DNA of 64,000 nucleotides from CAYUAI01 sp964442745 (GTDB taxonomy: Bacteria; Pseudomonadota; Gammaproteobacteria; S012-40). Each line of letters opens with the position of its first letter. The stretch's first letter is position 1. This document shows positions 7,647 to 17,050 of this stretch, piece by piece. Both the position numbers and the translations under genes were made by a program. A model generated the notes under the pieces. The model ran no database searches, was not told the DNA's origin, and was given only the letters and a program-made list of their open reading frames with translations. Location of the stretch: the NCBI GenBank assembly GCA_964442745.1, contig CAYUAI010000006.1, positions 1 to 64,000 of the forward strand, written 5' to 3'.

Positions 7647-10600
7647 CTACATAGCCGCCAAACTGGCTGCCTCCTCAACATCGACGGATACCATACGTGA
7701 AACACCAGGTTCATGCATTGTCACTCCATTTAAATGTTGCGCAATTTCCATCGTCGTTTTGTTATGGGTAATAAATATAAACTGAACCTGTTCCGACATC
7801 GCTTTCACTAATTGGCTAAAACGACCCACGTTTGCCTCATCTAAGGGTGCATCTACCTCATCCAACATACAAAATGGTGCTGGGTTTAATTCAAAAATGG
7901 CAAAGACCAAAGCCACCGCCGTCAGCGCTTTTTCACCGCCTGACAGCATATGAATATTGCTTATTCTTTTACCCGGTGGTCGGGCCATAATGGTCACTCC
8001 CGTCTCTAATAAGTCTTCACTCACTAATTCTAAAAACGCTTGCCCGCCACCAAAGAGTTTAGGGAACATATTTTCCAAGCCACCATTGACTTTGTCAAAG
8101 GTCTCTTTGAAGCGAGCACGGGTTTCTTTATCAATTTTGTTAATCGCGTTTTTAAGCGTCGTTAGCGCTTCTGTTAAATCATTATGCTGACTTTCAAGAT
8201 ACTGTTTACGTTCTGATTGTTCTGCATACTCATCAATCGCCGCTAAATTGATGGGACCCAGCCGCACGATACTTTGCTCCAGTTTAGCAAGCCTCTGCTC
8301 CGACTCGTTGGCTGACGCATCTTCAGGCAGCTCCGCTAATATTTGAGCTAATTCATAACCCGCTTCCGACAATTGTTCAATGAGCGTCTGACGCCGAACT
8401 TTAACAGTTTGCGCATTCATTTGCTCTTGGTTTAAGATTTCCCGAGCCACTTGAACTTTTTGCTCAATTTGTATTTTATTCGCACTTAATTCACGCAGTT
8501 GATTATCGGCTTCGCCGACCCCCTGACGAACCTCACTCAACTGTGCTTCCACGGTTAAGCGCTGCTCCAAGAGTTTCTCCAGGTTTTGCTTAATCTCTGG
8601 CAGCGGCGTCTCATTGTCAGTCAGCGCCGTTTCTAATGCGGTTTGACGTGTTTGCAGACTGCGAAGCTGAACATGTACCCGTTGTAAATTTTGCTCAGCG
8701 GCCTCTTTTGCCATTTTTGATGACTCAAGCCGCAGCTTTAAATCATGCATCTCTTGCTTTTTCTCATGAGCCACTTGGCGAACATCCGCTAACGATTCAC
8801 GTAATTCATCACGCTGTCCAGTCAATACTTCACGCCGTTGGACAATCTCATCCATCATATCAAGCGCCTCAGCTAAGCGTTTGCGGGCCTCTTGTACATC
8901 ACGGACATGATTGGTAATTTGCTGTTGAATATCATCAAGTTCGCTGCGCACTCGCGCTGATCGGGTTTTTATCTGCTCTGAGCGCGCCAGTTTACCACTG
9001 TATTGGGCTTTGATTTCACCCAACTGCTGTTGCCATTCCTGGATATCACGTTGCGTATTATCGCGCTGGGCTTCGAGCTCAAGCAAACTCGCTTGGCTAA
9101 ATTCACACTGTTGCTCTAATTGAGCAATCACCTCAGCCTCCTGTTGCTGAGTAATTTGCAAGGCTTTGAGTTCTTTCTCTCGGACAATAACGCCGCTTTT
9201 TTCATCTTGCTGTTTATTAATGCGCAGCCAACGAGGACTCATCCAAAGGCCTTGCCGAGTCACGACCGATTCATCTTCAAGCAACTGTTGCGATAATGCC
9301 AAAGCGGCTGGCAAATCATCGACACAGTAAATTTTGTTCAATAAATGGCTAACGTCCACCGGTGACTGCACCACATCACTCAATAGCCGTCTGCTATCTA
9401 ACATAGCATTCACATGACCACTCGTCGACCGAGCCTCCATGAAACCGATGGATAATTCTGGTAGCTCGTGTAATTTATCAAAGATATCTGGTAGCGCATT
9501 GATACACAATGCTTCTAAATTAAACCCCAATACCGTTTCAACAGCTTTTTCCCAACCCTCGCTCACGATCAATTGCTGGGCGAGACGAGGGCAGTCTTGT
9601 AAACCGAGTTCGGATAACCAAGCTTGCCGCTGTTCTTCATGCTGGCCAAGTGCCGCTTCTTGCAACACTTCTAACGAGGCAATGCGCCCTCGCTGTTGTT
9701 GATGTTGATCGCGGCTGGTTGCCAAGTTTTCTGTTAATTCAGCCATTTCCTGGCGTTGATCCGTGACCCGAGCCTGACATTCTGACAATACCTCATGGAG
9801 CTGATCGGCCTGTGCCTGCTGTTGCAGCATCACCTCATCCAAGGCTTGTAACTCATCATCTAACCGCTTGCTTTCAAAACTTATTAACTCATCCCTCAGA
9901 CGCTCAGAACGTTGTTGCAATTGCTGAGATTGATTTTCCATGTGCGTAATTTTTGTACGCTCAACTTCTGCCGTTTTGGTCGGTTCACCCGCTTGCTGAT
10001 TAAATTCATCCCATTGCGACTGCCAATCGTGCATCGCGTCATCGGCCTCTTCCAATTGTGCAGAAGATAGCTCGGATTGTTGTTCAGCGGCGTCAAATAC
10101 CGGCATCAACTCGGTAATTTTCGCCTCATGCTCGATGCATTGACGCTCATCGGTTTGCTGATGAACATTCGCATCTTGCTGTGTTTGAATCACTTGCGCC
10201 AAGTCGTTGGCAAGCTCCTGCTGTCGATTGTTGGTGTGCTGTATTTGTTGTTCATGACTGGATACTTCGGCACCAATTTGATAATAACGTGCTTGTATTT
10301 CATTTAAGGTATCACTGGCTTCCACATGAATTTCACGTTGCTGCTCCATGGCCGCTTCCGTGGCACGCAAGGCCGAGATGTCCGCTTCTAATTGGGTTCC
10401 CATTTTGCCGACCAAGGCTTCCTTGGTTTGCATCTCATTGTCCAATAATTGCCATTGCAACGTTAATAACTGACCTTTAACAGTCCGCGCTTCGTCTTTT
10501 AAATTTTTATAACGCTCTGCCGTTTTTGCCTGCTTCTGCAAACGCTCCAGTTGCTTATCGAGTTCATCCATTAAATCGTTAATTCGACTTAAGTTTTCAT

Positions 10601-11162
10601 GCGTATGCCGCATGCGATTTTCGGTTTCCCGACGCCGTTCCTTATATTTGGAAATACCCGCGGCTTCTTCTAGAAAAGTACGCAATTCGTCAGGCTTTGC
10701 TTCGATCAAGCGAGATATCATGCCTTGGCCGATAATCGCGTAACTGCGCGGCCCCAGGCCGGTGCCAAGAAAAATATCCGTAATATCACGACGCCGACAA
10801 CGGGTCCCATTTAATGAATAATTCGATTGCCCATCGCGTGCCACCAAGCGCTTGATCGATACTTCATTATAGTTAGCATATTTGCCTCCCATACCACTTT
10901 GACTATTATCAAACACTAATTCGACAAAGGCTTGACCTACCGGCTTTCTGGTGGATGAACCGCTGAATATGACGTCAGCCATCGATTCCCCACGCATATG
11001 CTTAGCTGAACTTTCCCCCATCACCCAACGAACTGCATCAATGATATTCGACTTACCACTGCCATTAGGTCCCACCACACCGACGAGATTACTCTCAATA
11101 TAAACCGTGGTTGGATCGACAAAAGATTTAAAGCCTGCTAGCTTTATTCTACTGAGACGCAT
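7647..11162 (-). CDS. smc: Chromosome segregation ATPase SMC
   Basis: A 1171-residue SMC protein that folds and helps segregate the chromosome with kleisin partners. Residues 1-160 are the N-terminal ATPase half, with Walker A GPNGSGKS at 31-38. Long Gln/Glu-rich coiled coils follow (about 165-495 and 660-1000). The hinge lies about 500-650 (LIVSEGWEKAVETVLGF). The C-terminal half contains the ABC signature MLSGGEKALTAVALVFAI and Walker B PFCMLDEVDAPLDEANV. No gene for a kleisin is in the window. This species uses the Smc-type condensin, unlike enterobacteria, which use MukB. Confidence 0.97.
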   Translation of the reverse strand: MRLSRIKLAGFKSFVDPTTVYIESNLVGVVGPNGSGKSNIIDAVRWVMGESSAKHMRGESMADVIFSGSSTRKPVGQAFVELVFDNSQSGMGGKYANYNEVSIKRLVARDGQSNYSLNGTRCRRRDITDIFLGTGLGPRSYAIIGQGMISRLIEAKPDELRTFLEEAAGISKYKERRRETENRMRHTHENLSRINDLMDELDKQLERLQKQAKTAERYKNLKDEARTVKGQLLTLQWQLLDNEMQTKEALVGKMGTQLEADISALRATEAAMEQQREIHVEASDTLNEIQARYYQIGAEVSSHEQQIQHTNNRQQELANDLAQVIQTQQDANVHQQTDERQCIEHEAKITELMPVFDAAEQQSELSSAQLEEADDAMHDWQSQWDEFNQQAGEPTKTAEVERTKITHMENQSQQLQQRSERLRDELISFESKRLDDELQALDEVMLQQQAQADQLHEVLSECQARVTDQRQEMAELTENLATSRDQHQQQRGRIASLEVLQEAALGQHEEQRQAWLSELGLQDCPRLAQQLIVSEGWEKAVETVLGFNLEALCINALPDIFDKLHELPELSIGFMEARSTSGHVNAMLDSRRLLSDVVQSPVDVSHLLNKIYCVDDLPAALALSQQLLEDESVVTRQGLWMSPRWLRINKQQDEKSGVIVREKELKALQITQQQEAEVIAQLEQQCEFSQASLLELEAQRDNTQRDIQEWQQQLGEIKAQYSGKLARSEQIKTRSARVRSELDDIQQQITNHVRDVQEARKRLAEALDMMDEIVQRREVLTGQRDELRESLADVRQVAHEKKQEMHDLKLRLESSKMAKEAAEQNLQRVHVQLRSLQTRQTALETALTDNETPLPEIKQNLEKLLEQRLTVEAQLSEVRQGVGEADNQLRELSANKIQIEQKVQVAREILNQEQMNAQTVKVRRQTLIEQLSEAGYELAQILAELPEDASANESEQRLAKLEQSIVRLGPINLAAIDEYAEQSERKQYLESQHNDLTEALTTLKNAINKIDKETRARFKETFDKVNGGLENMFPKLFGGGQAFLELVSEDLLETGVTIMARPPGKRISNIHMLSGGEKALTAVALVFAIFELNPAPFCMLDEVDAPLDEANVGRFSQLVKAMSEQVQFIFITHNKTTMEIAQHLNGVTMHEPGVSRMVSVDVEEAASLAAM

Positions 11163-11468
11163 GGAGAATTCATTAGCCTAGTTGTTAAGAATTAAATAAA
11201 TTGTTCATTATTTCCCCAGCCGATGGATGCTTTGATTGCCAGCCGACGATGTCTGCTAACGCGCCCGGACAAGAAATAGGCGACATATTACACTTATGCT
11301 CGCTAAGGAACAACCTGACGATGTACACTGCTGGCAAGCCGAGTAAAGCTCAAACATCATAATATGAGACTGCACAGGAAATTTTATTTAGTAACCGAGG
11401 ACGGTAATCACCGAACCCATTTTAAACCCTCAATCGAATCATCATGATGAAGTCTTGACACAAGCACT
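11163..11468. other. Intergenic region between divergent smc and queF
   Basis: No gene supported. It separates two divergent genes and must contain the smc promoter on the minus strand, which I could not assign. Just before the queF promoter, TTGACA (11455-11460) and TGTCAA (11470-11475) form a short inverted repeat overlapping the -35 box, a possible operator. Confidence 0.4.
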
Positions 11469-11497
11469 TTGTCAACCCATTGATCACCGGATACAAT
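11469..11497 (+). promoter_or_regulatory. Sigma-70 promoter of queF
   Basis: -35 TTGTCA (11469-11474), exactly 17 bases of spacer, and -10 TACAAT (11492-11497). Transcription would begin about 11504, giving a short leader before the GAGAG ribosome site and the ATG at 11531. The leader is too short to hold a preQ1 riboswitch, and none is visible. Confidence 0.65.
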
Positions 11498-11530
11498 AAG
11501 AGGCCGTAAAATTATCATAGAGAGAAAGCA

Positions 11531-11920
11531 ATGCCTAGCGAACCAAGTAAAAATCTAGATACATTTGACAATCCCAACCCACAGCAGGATTATACAGTAC
11601 ATATCACGATTCCAGAATTTACTTGTTTATGCCCAAAAACTGGCCAACCCGATTTTGCAACCATCAAAATAGCTTATGTTCCAAATTTATTATGTCTTGA
11701 ACTTAAAGCATTGAAACTATATATCTGGTCTTTTCGTAATGAAGGCACTTTTCACGAAGCGGTAACAAACCAGCTATTGAAGGATATGGTGACTGCCTGC
11801 CAACCAAGTTTCATGCGTATCACGGCAGAATTTAACGTACGGGGCGGTATTTACACCACGGTGGTGGTGGAGCACAAAAACGTCAATTGGCAAGCACCCG
11901 CGTTAATTACATTACCTTAA
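11531..11920 (+). CDS. queF: NADPH-dependent 7-cyano-7-deazaguanine reductase (short QueF)
   Basis: QueF reduces preQ0 to preQ1 in queuosine synthesis for tRNA wobble-base modification. The 129-residue length matches the short, unimodular type (the E. coli enzyme is twice as long). The catalytic Cys is Cys34 in TCLCPKTGQPDF, with the proton-relay Asp41 in the same motif. The QueF signature ELKALKLYIWSFRNEGTFHE (about residues 57-76) contains the preQ0-binding Glu and NADPH-binding residues. The start follows a GAGAG ribosome site. Confidence 0.95.
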   Translation: MPSEPSKNLDTFDNPNPQQDYTVHITIPEFTCLCPKTGQPDFATIKIAYVPNLLCLELKALKLYIWSFRNEGTFHEAVTNQLLKDMVTACQPSFMRITAEFNVRGGIYTTVVVEHKNVNWQAPALITLP

Positions 11921-11955
11921 CTTTTTTAATATTGACAACTTAACCTAATTAATAA

Positions 11956-13281
11956 ATGCCTCACTTGAAAAACATAGACAAAACTCAAGAGGATGATTAT
12001 TTTCTGGGCATTGATTTAGGCACCAGTGGCTGTCGCATTGCCGTAATCAATGAACAAGAACAGATAATTGCTTCGGCAGAACATCCATTGCCCCCCGCTA
12101 AAGTACTCAATGATGGGCACTGCTATCAAGATCCGGAAATTTGGTGGGAAGCTTGTCAAAGTGCACTTTATAAAGTCAAGCAATTAATACCGCTCTATCA
12201 AGTACGCTCGATTGCTGTCGATGGCACCTCTGGAACCGTATTGGCAACTGACCAACATGGGCAAGCACTCTCTAACGCGCTGATGTACAACGATGTAACC
12301 AGTGTGCCAGAAGCTCAATTGATCGCCAAACACGCCCCAGCCCACAGCGCCGCTCAAGGGGCAAGCTCAGCGTTAGCGAAATGCCTCCATCTTGGCAACC
12401 AGTTGTCACACCAAAAGGATTTTTGCTTCGTCAATCAAGCGGATTGGCTAGCAGGGCAGTTCTCTAAACAATTTAATGTGAGTGACGAAAATAACGTCCT
12501 CAAAATGGGCTATGACCCCATTGAACGGCAATGGCCTGACTGGATAATGGAGTTAGACATTGATCTCAATCACCTACCTTGCGTACAAGTGCCCGGTGAA
12601 GTTATCAGCCTCATTGACAAACAAGTGGCTTCTCGTTTTGGTTTTGATGAGGATACCCGCATTGTCAGTGGCACAACCGATAGCGTTGCGGCTTTCATCG
12701 CCACCGGTGCCCACCAAAAAGGCGAAGCGGTGACCTCGATCGGCTCTACGTTGGTGTTAAAATTAGCCTCGGAAACCCCGATTTTCAACGCCGATTATGG
12801 TATCTACAGTCATCGACTCGGGAAAATTTGGCTCGTCGGCGGCGCGTCGAATAGCGGAGGATCGGTGATCCAGCATTATTTTTCCCCACAACAAATTGAA
12901 AGCATGACACGCCAGCTCGATCCAAACCAGCCAACCCAACTGGATTATTATCCTCTTGCCCAAATCGGAGAGCGATTTCCCATCAATGATGCCACACTAT
13001 CGCCTAAACTATCACCGCGTCCTGCATCCGATGTTATTTTCTTCCAAGCCATCTTAGAAGGCATTGCTAACATTGAAAAACTCGGTTACAAGCGATTAGT
13101 TGAATTAGGCGCCACTCCACCGCGTAAAATACTCACGGTGGGCGGCGGCGCGATTAATGTGCCCTGGAACCAAATACGCGCCAATACCATGGGCGTGCCT
13201 GTTGTTAAAGCGCGTTGCACTAGCGCCGCTGTCGGGGCGGCAAAACTGGCGAAGCAAGGTGCCGCTGAATCAATCGATTAA
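11956..13281 (+). CDS. FGGY-family carbohydrate kinase
   Basis: A 441-residue sugar kinase of the FGGY/hexokinase-actin fold. The N-terminal phosphate loop is FLGIDLGTSGCRIAVINEQ (about residue 17). DGTSGTVLATDQHGQ (about 90-104) and ALMYNDV follow, then the second-domain adenosine loops GTTDSVAAFIATGA and GSTLVLKL, and TVGGGAINVPWNQIRA near 394. The short length and the DGTSGT and MYND motifs resemble the plant/cyanobacterial D-ribulokinase-like subgroup rather than classical XylB (about 480-500 residues), but the substrate is inferred. It starts 35 bases after queF without a strong ribosome site. Confidence 0.8.
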   Translation: MPHLKNIDKTQEDDYFLGIDLGTSGCRIAVINEQEQIIASAEHPLPPAKVLNDGHCYQDPEIWWEACQSALYKVKQLIPLYQVRSIAVDGTSGTVLATDQHGQALSNALMYNDVTSVPEAQLIAKHAPAHSAAQGASSALAKCLHLGNQLSHQKDFCFVNQADWLAGQFSKQFNVSDENNVLKMGYDPIERQWPDWIMELDIDLNHLPCVQVPGEVISLIDKQVASRFGFDEDTRIVSGTTDSVAAFIATGAHQKGEAVTSIGSTLVLKLASETPIFNADYGIYSHRLGKIWLVGGASNSGGSVIQHYFSPQQIESMTRQLDPNQPTQLDYYPLAQIGERFPINDATLSPKLSPRPASDVIFFQAILEGIANIEKLGYKRLVELGATPPRKILTVGGGAINVPWNQIRANTMGVPVVKARCTSAAVGAAKLAKQGAAESID

Positions 13282-13312
13282 CAGGTATACCCATCAAAAA
13301 GAAATATGATAC

Positions 13313-14086
13313 ATGACAATCCGCCGCACGTTGCCTAACACACCCCTTCATGGTGCACTGTATCTGATCAAAGGAATACGATTAATCGGCCATCCTCAGC
13401 TCAGAAAATTCGCGCTATTACCCATCGTGTTCAGTTTTATCTTTTTTACAGCGATGACCATAGGCATCTTCGTCTGGTTTGATGATGCCACAAAAGCCCT
13501 TGCCGAGATGTTGCCTAGCTGGTTACAGTGGTTAGATTGGCTCATTTGGTTTTTACTTGGTGTTGGTCTGGTCATCTTCGCCTATTTTTCCTTTACTCTC
13601 GTCGTCAATTTTTTCAGCGCCCCCTTTAACGGTCTATTAGCCGAAGCCGTAGAAATGCACTTGACCACCCAGCCAATGAGCATGGATGAGCCTTGGCAGA
13701 CGATCATTAAAGAATTGCCAACCACCCTAAAAGAAGAACTGGCGAAAATTTTTTATTTTCTCACTCGAAGTCTATTGTTTTTCATATTGTTTTTCATTCC
13801 TGGCATTAATTTCATTGCCTCTGGCGTATGGTTAGTGTTTGCGGCTTGGTTACTCACTTTACAGTACGCTGACTACCCGATGGGAAACCACAAAATAAAA
13901 TTCACTCACCAAAGAAAACATTTAAAAAATAAACGCATGCTGGTATTAGGGTTTGGTGGGGCCGTCATGGTCGGAACCATGATACCGATACTAAATATCA
14001 TTATCGTACCCAGCGCCGTCGCCGGTGCAACCGCCATGCTATTAGATCATTTCGATTTGGAGCGGCTAGAACAAATACATCGCTAG
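13313..14086 (+). CDS. EI24/CysZ-type inner-membrane protein
   Basis: A 257-residue membrane protein of the EI24 domain family, to which the sulfate transporter CysZ belongs. The start (GALYLIKGIRLIGHPQLRKF) and NFFSAPFNGLLAEAVE near residue 100 are family motifs, and several hydrophobic segments are seen (about 36-58, 74-104, 145-182 and 204-235). A role in sulfate uptake is known for CysZ but not proven for all members, and no sulfur-assimilation gene is adjacent. Convergent with the aminotransferase gene that ends 45 bases away. Confidence 0.8.
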   Translation: MTIRRTLPNTPLHGALYLIKGIRLIGHPQLRKFALLPIVFSFIFFTAMTIGIFVWFDDATKALAEMLPSWLQWLDWLIWFLLGVGLVIFAYFSFTLVVNFFSAPFNGLLAEAVEMHLTTQPMSMDEPWQTIIKELPTTLKEELAKIFYFLTRSLLFFILFFIPGINFIASGVWLVFAAWLLTLQYADYPMGNHKIKFTHQRKHLKNKRMLVLGFGGAVMVGTMIPILNIIIVPSAVAGATAMLLDHFDLERLEQIHR

Positions 14087-14130
14087 GAGGCTAACTGATA
14101 ATCAGCATGAGTACCTTGTCACCCGACCAC

Positions 14131-15303
14131 CTACAATTTAATAGAGGCCAAGTGCTTTGTTAGCCGACGAATGCCCTCCCTGAGATTTTCTTCGTTCGTC
14201 GTGTAAGCAAACCGAATATATTGGGCCGCTTGTTGATCACCAAAATCAGCGCCAGGCGTAATCGCAACCCCCACCTCTTCCAGCAACGTATGGCAAAAAT
14301 CGAAACTATTGTCAGTCAAGCCCGAACAATTGGCATAGATATAAAAAGCACCTTGCGGCAAACAGGGAATCGTAAAACCCAGGGCTTGTAAAGCAGGCAC
14401 CAAGTAATCACGGCGCTGCCGAAACTCATCCCGACGCTGCTGCAGGACACTCATGGTCGACTCATCAAATGCTGCCAACGCTGCATATTGCGCTGGTGTA
14501 GAAGGCGCCAAGAAAATATTTTGCGCTAATCGCTCAATGGCTGGCACAAACCGTTGGGGGGCAATCAACCACCCTAAGCGCCACCCGGTCATACCAAAGT
14601 ATTTTGAAAAGCTATTGACCACAAACGCTTGGTCATCAATGGACAAAATGGTAGGCAGTTTATCCTCGTATTCGAGTCCATGGTAAATTTCATCAACAAT
14701 CAAATAACCGCCTCGCTGACGCACGGCTTTTGCAATATTTACCAGCGGCTTCGCTGACAATACGCTGCCGACAGGGTTCGTCGGCGATGCAACAATAACC
14801 GCCTTGGTGGTAGGCTGCCAATGAGATGCTAACAAATCGCCGGTCAATTGAAACTGAGTCATCGCCTCCACTCCAATGCTGACCGGTTCACCATTGAGAA
14901 ACCGAACAAAATTTCGATTGCATGGGTACCCTGGATCCGCCATCAAGACTTGATCGCCCGGATTTAATAATACCCCAAGGGCTAACAGCAAAGCACCTGA
15001 ACTGCCTGGGGTAATCACCACCTGTTCGGCATTGACCTTTTGGCCGTATCGAGTCTGGTAATATGTCGCTACCGCTGCTCGTAATTCAGGCAATCCGGTC
15101 GCGGGCGTATAGTGGGTGCGTCCTGCCGTTAAGGCACGAATCCCTGCAACAATAATGGGCTCGGGTGTTGAGAAATCCGGCTCCCCAATTTCCATGTGAA
15201 CAATACGTTTTCCTTGTGCTTCTAATTCCCGACTGCGTGCCAACAATGACATGACTTGAAACGATGAAATGTCAGTCATCCGAGCGGCTAAACCCTCTAT
15301 CAC
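14131..15303 (-). CDS. PLP-dependent class I/II aminotransferase
   Basis: A 390-residue fold-type I aminotransferase. Visible: HMEIGEPDFSTP (substrate-binding N-terminal block), HYTPATGLPELRAAVA, ITPGSSGALLLAL, the PLP aspartate region IVDEIYHGLEY, and the PLP-binding Lys in VNSFSKYFGMTGWRLGW (about residue 233). The C-terminus has IRFAYTTNEENLREGI with the substrate Arg. Close to aspartate/aromatic-type enzymes; exact substrate uncertain. The start is a GTG after AAGGGGAAAAC, which I prefer to the internal Met 9. Confidence 0.88.
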   Translation of the reverse strand: MIEGLAARMTDISSFQVMSLLARSRELEAQGKRIVHMEIGEPDFSTPEPIIVAGIRALTAGRTHYTPATGLPELRAAVATYYQTRYGQKVNAEQVVITPGSSGALLLALGVLLNPGDQVLMADPGYPCNRNFVRFLNGEPVSIGVEAMTQFQLTGDLLASHWQPTTKAVIVASPTNPVGSVLSAKPLVNIAKAVRQRGGYLIVDEIYHGLEYEDKLPTILSIDDQAFVVNSFSKYFGMTGWRLGWLIAPQRFVPAIERLAQNIFLAPSTPAQYAALAAFDESTMSVLQQRRDEFRQRRDYLVPALQALGFTIPCLPQGAFYIYANCSGLTDNSFDFCHTLLEEVGVAITPGADFGDQQAAQYIRFAYTTNEENLREGIRRLTKHLASIKL

Positions 15304-15823
15304 GTTTTCCCCTTAAATATTTATAAACCTAAAATTTCACACCAAAGATAGGCGATATGCTTAATTTTTGCTCTCACCCTGATGGCGCTTCGCTCAGCCA
15401 TACCGACGACATTACATGCAAACAGAAAACCATATGAAAATAAACACTATTTATCCTTTATTGAATAAAGGGCCGATCACTCTCCGCTGGGGTGATTTTT
15501 TTAACCTAATGACTACACTACAGCCTCATGATCAAGCCACAAATAACCGATAAACACACAACCAAAAGAAAACTATCTACATTTTGGTTATTCTAACCTA
15601 ACTTTCACCATAAAAAAATTCGAATATATGTATTCAGAGGTAAAATTTATTTAATGATTCAGTATGTTAGTGTCGCACGCCAGAGATAAGCTGACACTTG
15701 ACAAATTTAGGTCTATATTTTGATGACAGTCAATTATCTAGAAATCTTATATTGCAGACACGCCTCTTTTCTGGTAAAAAGCGGGTCTCAAAATTTCTCG
15801 GTATAACGGGGGACGATTAACTG
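15304..15823. other. Divergent intergenic region upstream of dksA
   Basis: 520 bases without a supported gene between the divergent aminotransferase and dksA. It contains a small stem-loop at 15382-15401 (ATGGC/GCCAT), a terminator-like hairpin at 15476-15502 (listed separately), and AT-rich DNA leading into dksA. A TTGACA at 15697 lacks a well-spaced -10, so I do not assign the dksA promoter. Confidence 0.45.
15476..15502 (+). terminator. Orphan Rho-independent terminator
   Basis: ATCACTC and GGGTGAT form a 7-bp stem (one G-T pair) with a 7-base loop, followed by seven T. No plus-strand gene precedes it, since the upstream neighbour is on the minus strand. It could end an unannotated small RNA or attenuate the dksA transcript. 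Confidence 0.45.
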
Positions 15824-16279
15824 ATGGCCGCGAAAAAGCAACAAACGCACGAAACGACAACAACCACGACTTCGCTGGGTATCGCGCCCTATGATATTCA
15901 ACAAGGCGAAGAATACATGAATGAGGCGCAAGCCAATCATTTCATGAAAATACTCACCGCCTGGAAAAAGGACTTGATGGAGGAAGTTGATCGTACGGTT
16001 CATCACATGCAAGATGAAGCCGCTAATTTTCCCGACCCCAATGACCGTGCAACGCAGGAATCCGAATTTGCCATGGAACTGCGCGCCCGTGACCGGGAGC
16101 GTAAACTCATCAAAAAAATCGATGAAGCGTTAGCAATGCTTGAGGCAGGAGATTACGGGTATTGTCACCAATGTGGCATTGAAATTGGTATACGACGACT
16201 TGAAGCACGTCCCACTGCCACACTTTGCATTGATTGCAAAACACTCGACGAAATTAAAGAAAAACACATGGGTAGCTAA
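15824..16279 (+). CDS. dksA: RNA polymerase-binding transcription factor DksA
   Basis: DksA binds in the RNA polymerase secondary channel and, with ppGpp, lowers stable-RNA and raises amino-acid-biosynthesis transcription. The 151 residues show an N-terminal segment, the coiled coil (about 35-105; the acidic tip lies in NFPDPNDRATQESEFAMEL with the DPNDRA loop), and the four-Cys zinc finger YCHQCGIEIGIRRLEARPTA then LCIDCKTLDEIKE. The DxxDxA-type tip is intact, so it should be functional. It is flanked by a good terminator. Confidence 0.96.
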   Translation: MAAKKQQTHETTTTTTSLGIAPYDIQQGEEYMNEAQANHFMKILTAWKKDLMEEVDRTVHHMQDEAANFPDPNDRATQESEFAMELRARDRERKLIKKIDEALAMLEAGDYGYCHQCGIEIGIRRLEARPTATLCIDCKTLDEIKEKHMGS

Positions 16280-16307
16280 ACCTAATCAATAAAACGTAAA
16301 TACATAA

Positions 16308-16345
16308 CGCCATCACAATCATTTGCGATGGCGCTAGTTTTTATT
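16308..16345 (+). terminator. Rho-independent terminator of dksA
   Basis: A perfect 7-bp stem CGCCATC (16308-16314)/GATGGCG (16327-16333) with a 12-base loop, followed after four bases by TTTTTATT. It is placed 29 bases after the dksA stop. Confidence 0.8.
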
Positions 16346-16400
16346 ACCTTGGCGGTTCGGAATTGACGGTAATGCGAGTAAGTATTCCCCCTGCCGTACA

Positions 16401-16682
16401 TTATTGGTTCGCTTGGCGGCGCACTCTTAATTGATTTGATTCTGCAAAGTTGACAATATATTCATAAGCCGCAGGATCATCCTGCTGCAATGTCTCGACC
16501 ACAACTAAGCATTTTTCACCATCAATAAAACCCGGCTGCACGTCCTTCGAATAATGTAAACGATGGTCTGGCCCAAAAGTTCCCAGGTTTGATGAAATAC
16601 GCTCGATCCAATCACTCGGCCGAAAACGCTTACCGTCTTTGCATACACTTTCAATAATCAGTTTTGTCACAGAACTTGTCAT
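16401..16682 (-). CDS. DUF3579 family protein
   Basis: A small soluble protein (93 residues from the chosen start) of the DUF3579 family found in beta- and gammaproteobacteria; its function is not known. Family features visible: KLIIESVCKDGKRFRPSDWI, then ISSNLGTFGPDHRLHYS, GEKCLVVVETLQQDDPAAYE and a final NFAESNQLRVR. I chose the ATG at 16680-16682 because GGTGAG lies five bases before it; an upstream TTG extending the frame by ten residues lacks this. Confidence 0.8.
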   Translation of the reverse strand: MTSSVTKLIIESVCKDGKRFRPSDWIERISSNLGTFGPDHRLHYSKDVQPGFIDGEKCLVVVETLQQDDPAAYEYIVNFAESNQLRVRRQANQ

Positions 16683-17050
16683 ATACTCACCCACTTTATT
16701 TTTAGCGCCCAACCTTTAAGAACCTGCATTTTATTTTTTAGACGAACAGCCTCTTAGGGTCCATATCGTATTTATCGTCGAATCAAGCGGGATTATATAG
16801 CGTAAATGCACAATGAAAGTGTGATGTTTCTTACAGTTTTGCCTTCTTGATATGACTTATTTCTAAGGGATTGAGTGAATGAACTCTGCGCATAAAACCG
16901 ACGCAAGATAGGTTGTATCCGGCCAATACAAATCACAATCTGAGCGCTAAACCGGGAAATGATACCAGCCCAACGCCTAATCTGCTCTAGAAACCAACAT
17001 TTGCTACCGGAAAGTAGTCAATGTTGGTCAAATAACTATCCGATGAACAA
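16683..17050. other. Intergenic region between thrC and the DUF3579 gene
   Basis: No gene supported. It carries a solitary repeat end at 16733-16756 (listed separately) and a long imperfect hairpin at 16993-17028 just after the thrC stop: ACCAACATT and AATGTTGGT pair over 9 bp with a further GCTAC/GTAGT inner stem. The hairpin has no long T run on the thrC strand, but its position suggests transcript-end or mRNA-stabilising use. Confidence 0.5.
16733..16756. repeat. Solitary end of the dispersed inverted-end repeat
   Basis: ATTTTTTAGACGAACAGCCT followed by CTTA closely resembles the right end of the element at 34071-34200 (ATTTTTTAACCGAACAGCTT then CT). No matching left end is found nearby, so this is a solo end or a decayed copy. 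Confidence 0.4.

Noticed and set aside
11163..11530. preQ1 riboswitch before queF
   Set aside because: The predicted leader is under 30 bases and shows no preQ1 aptamer-like pseudoknot sequence.
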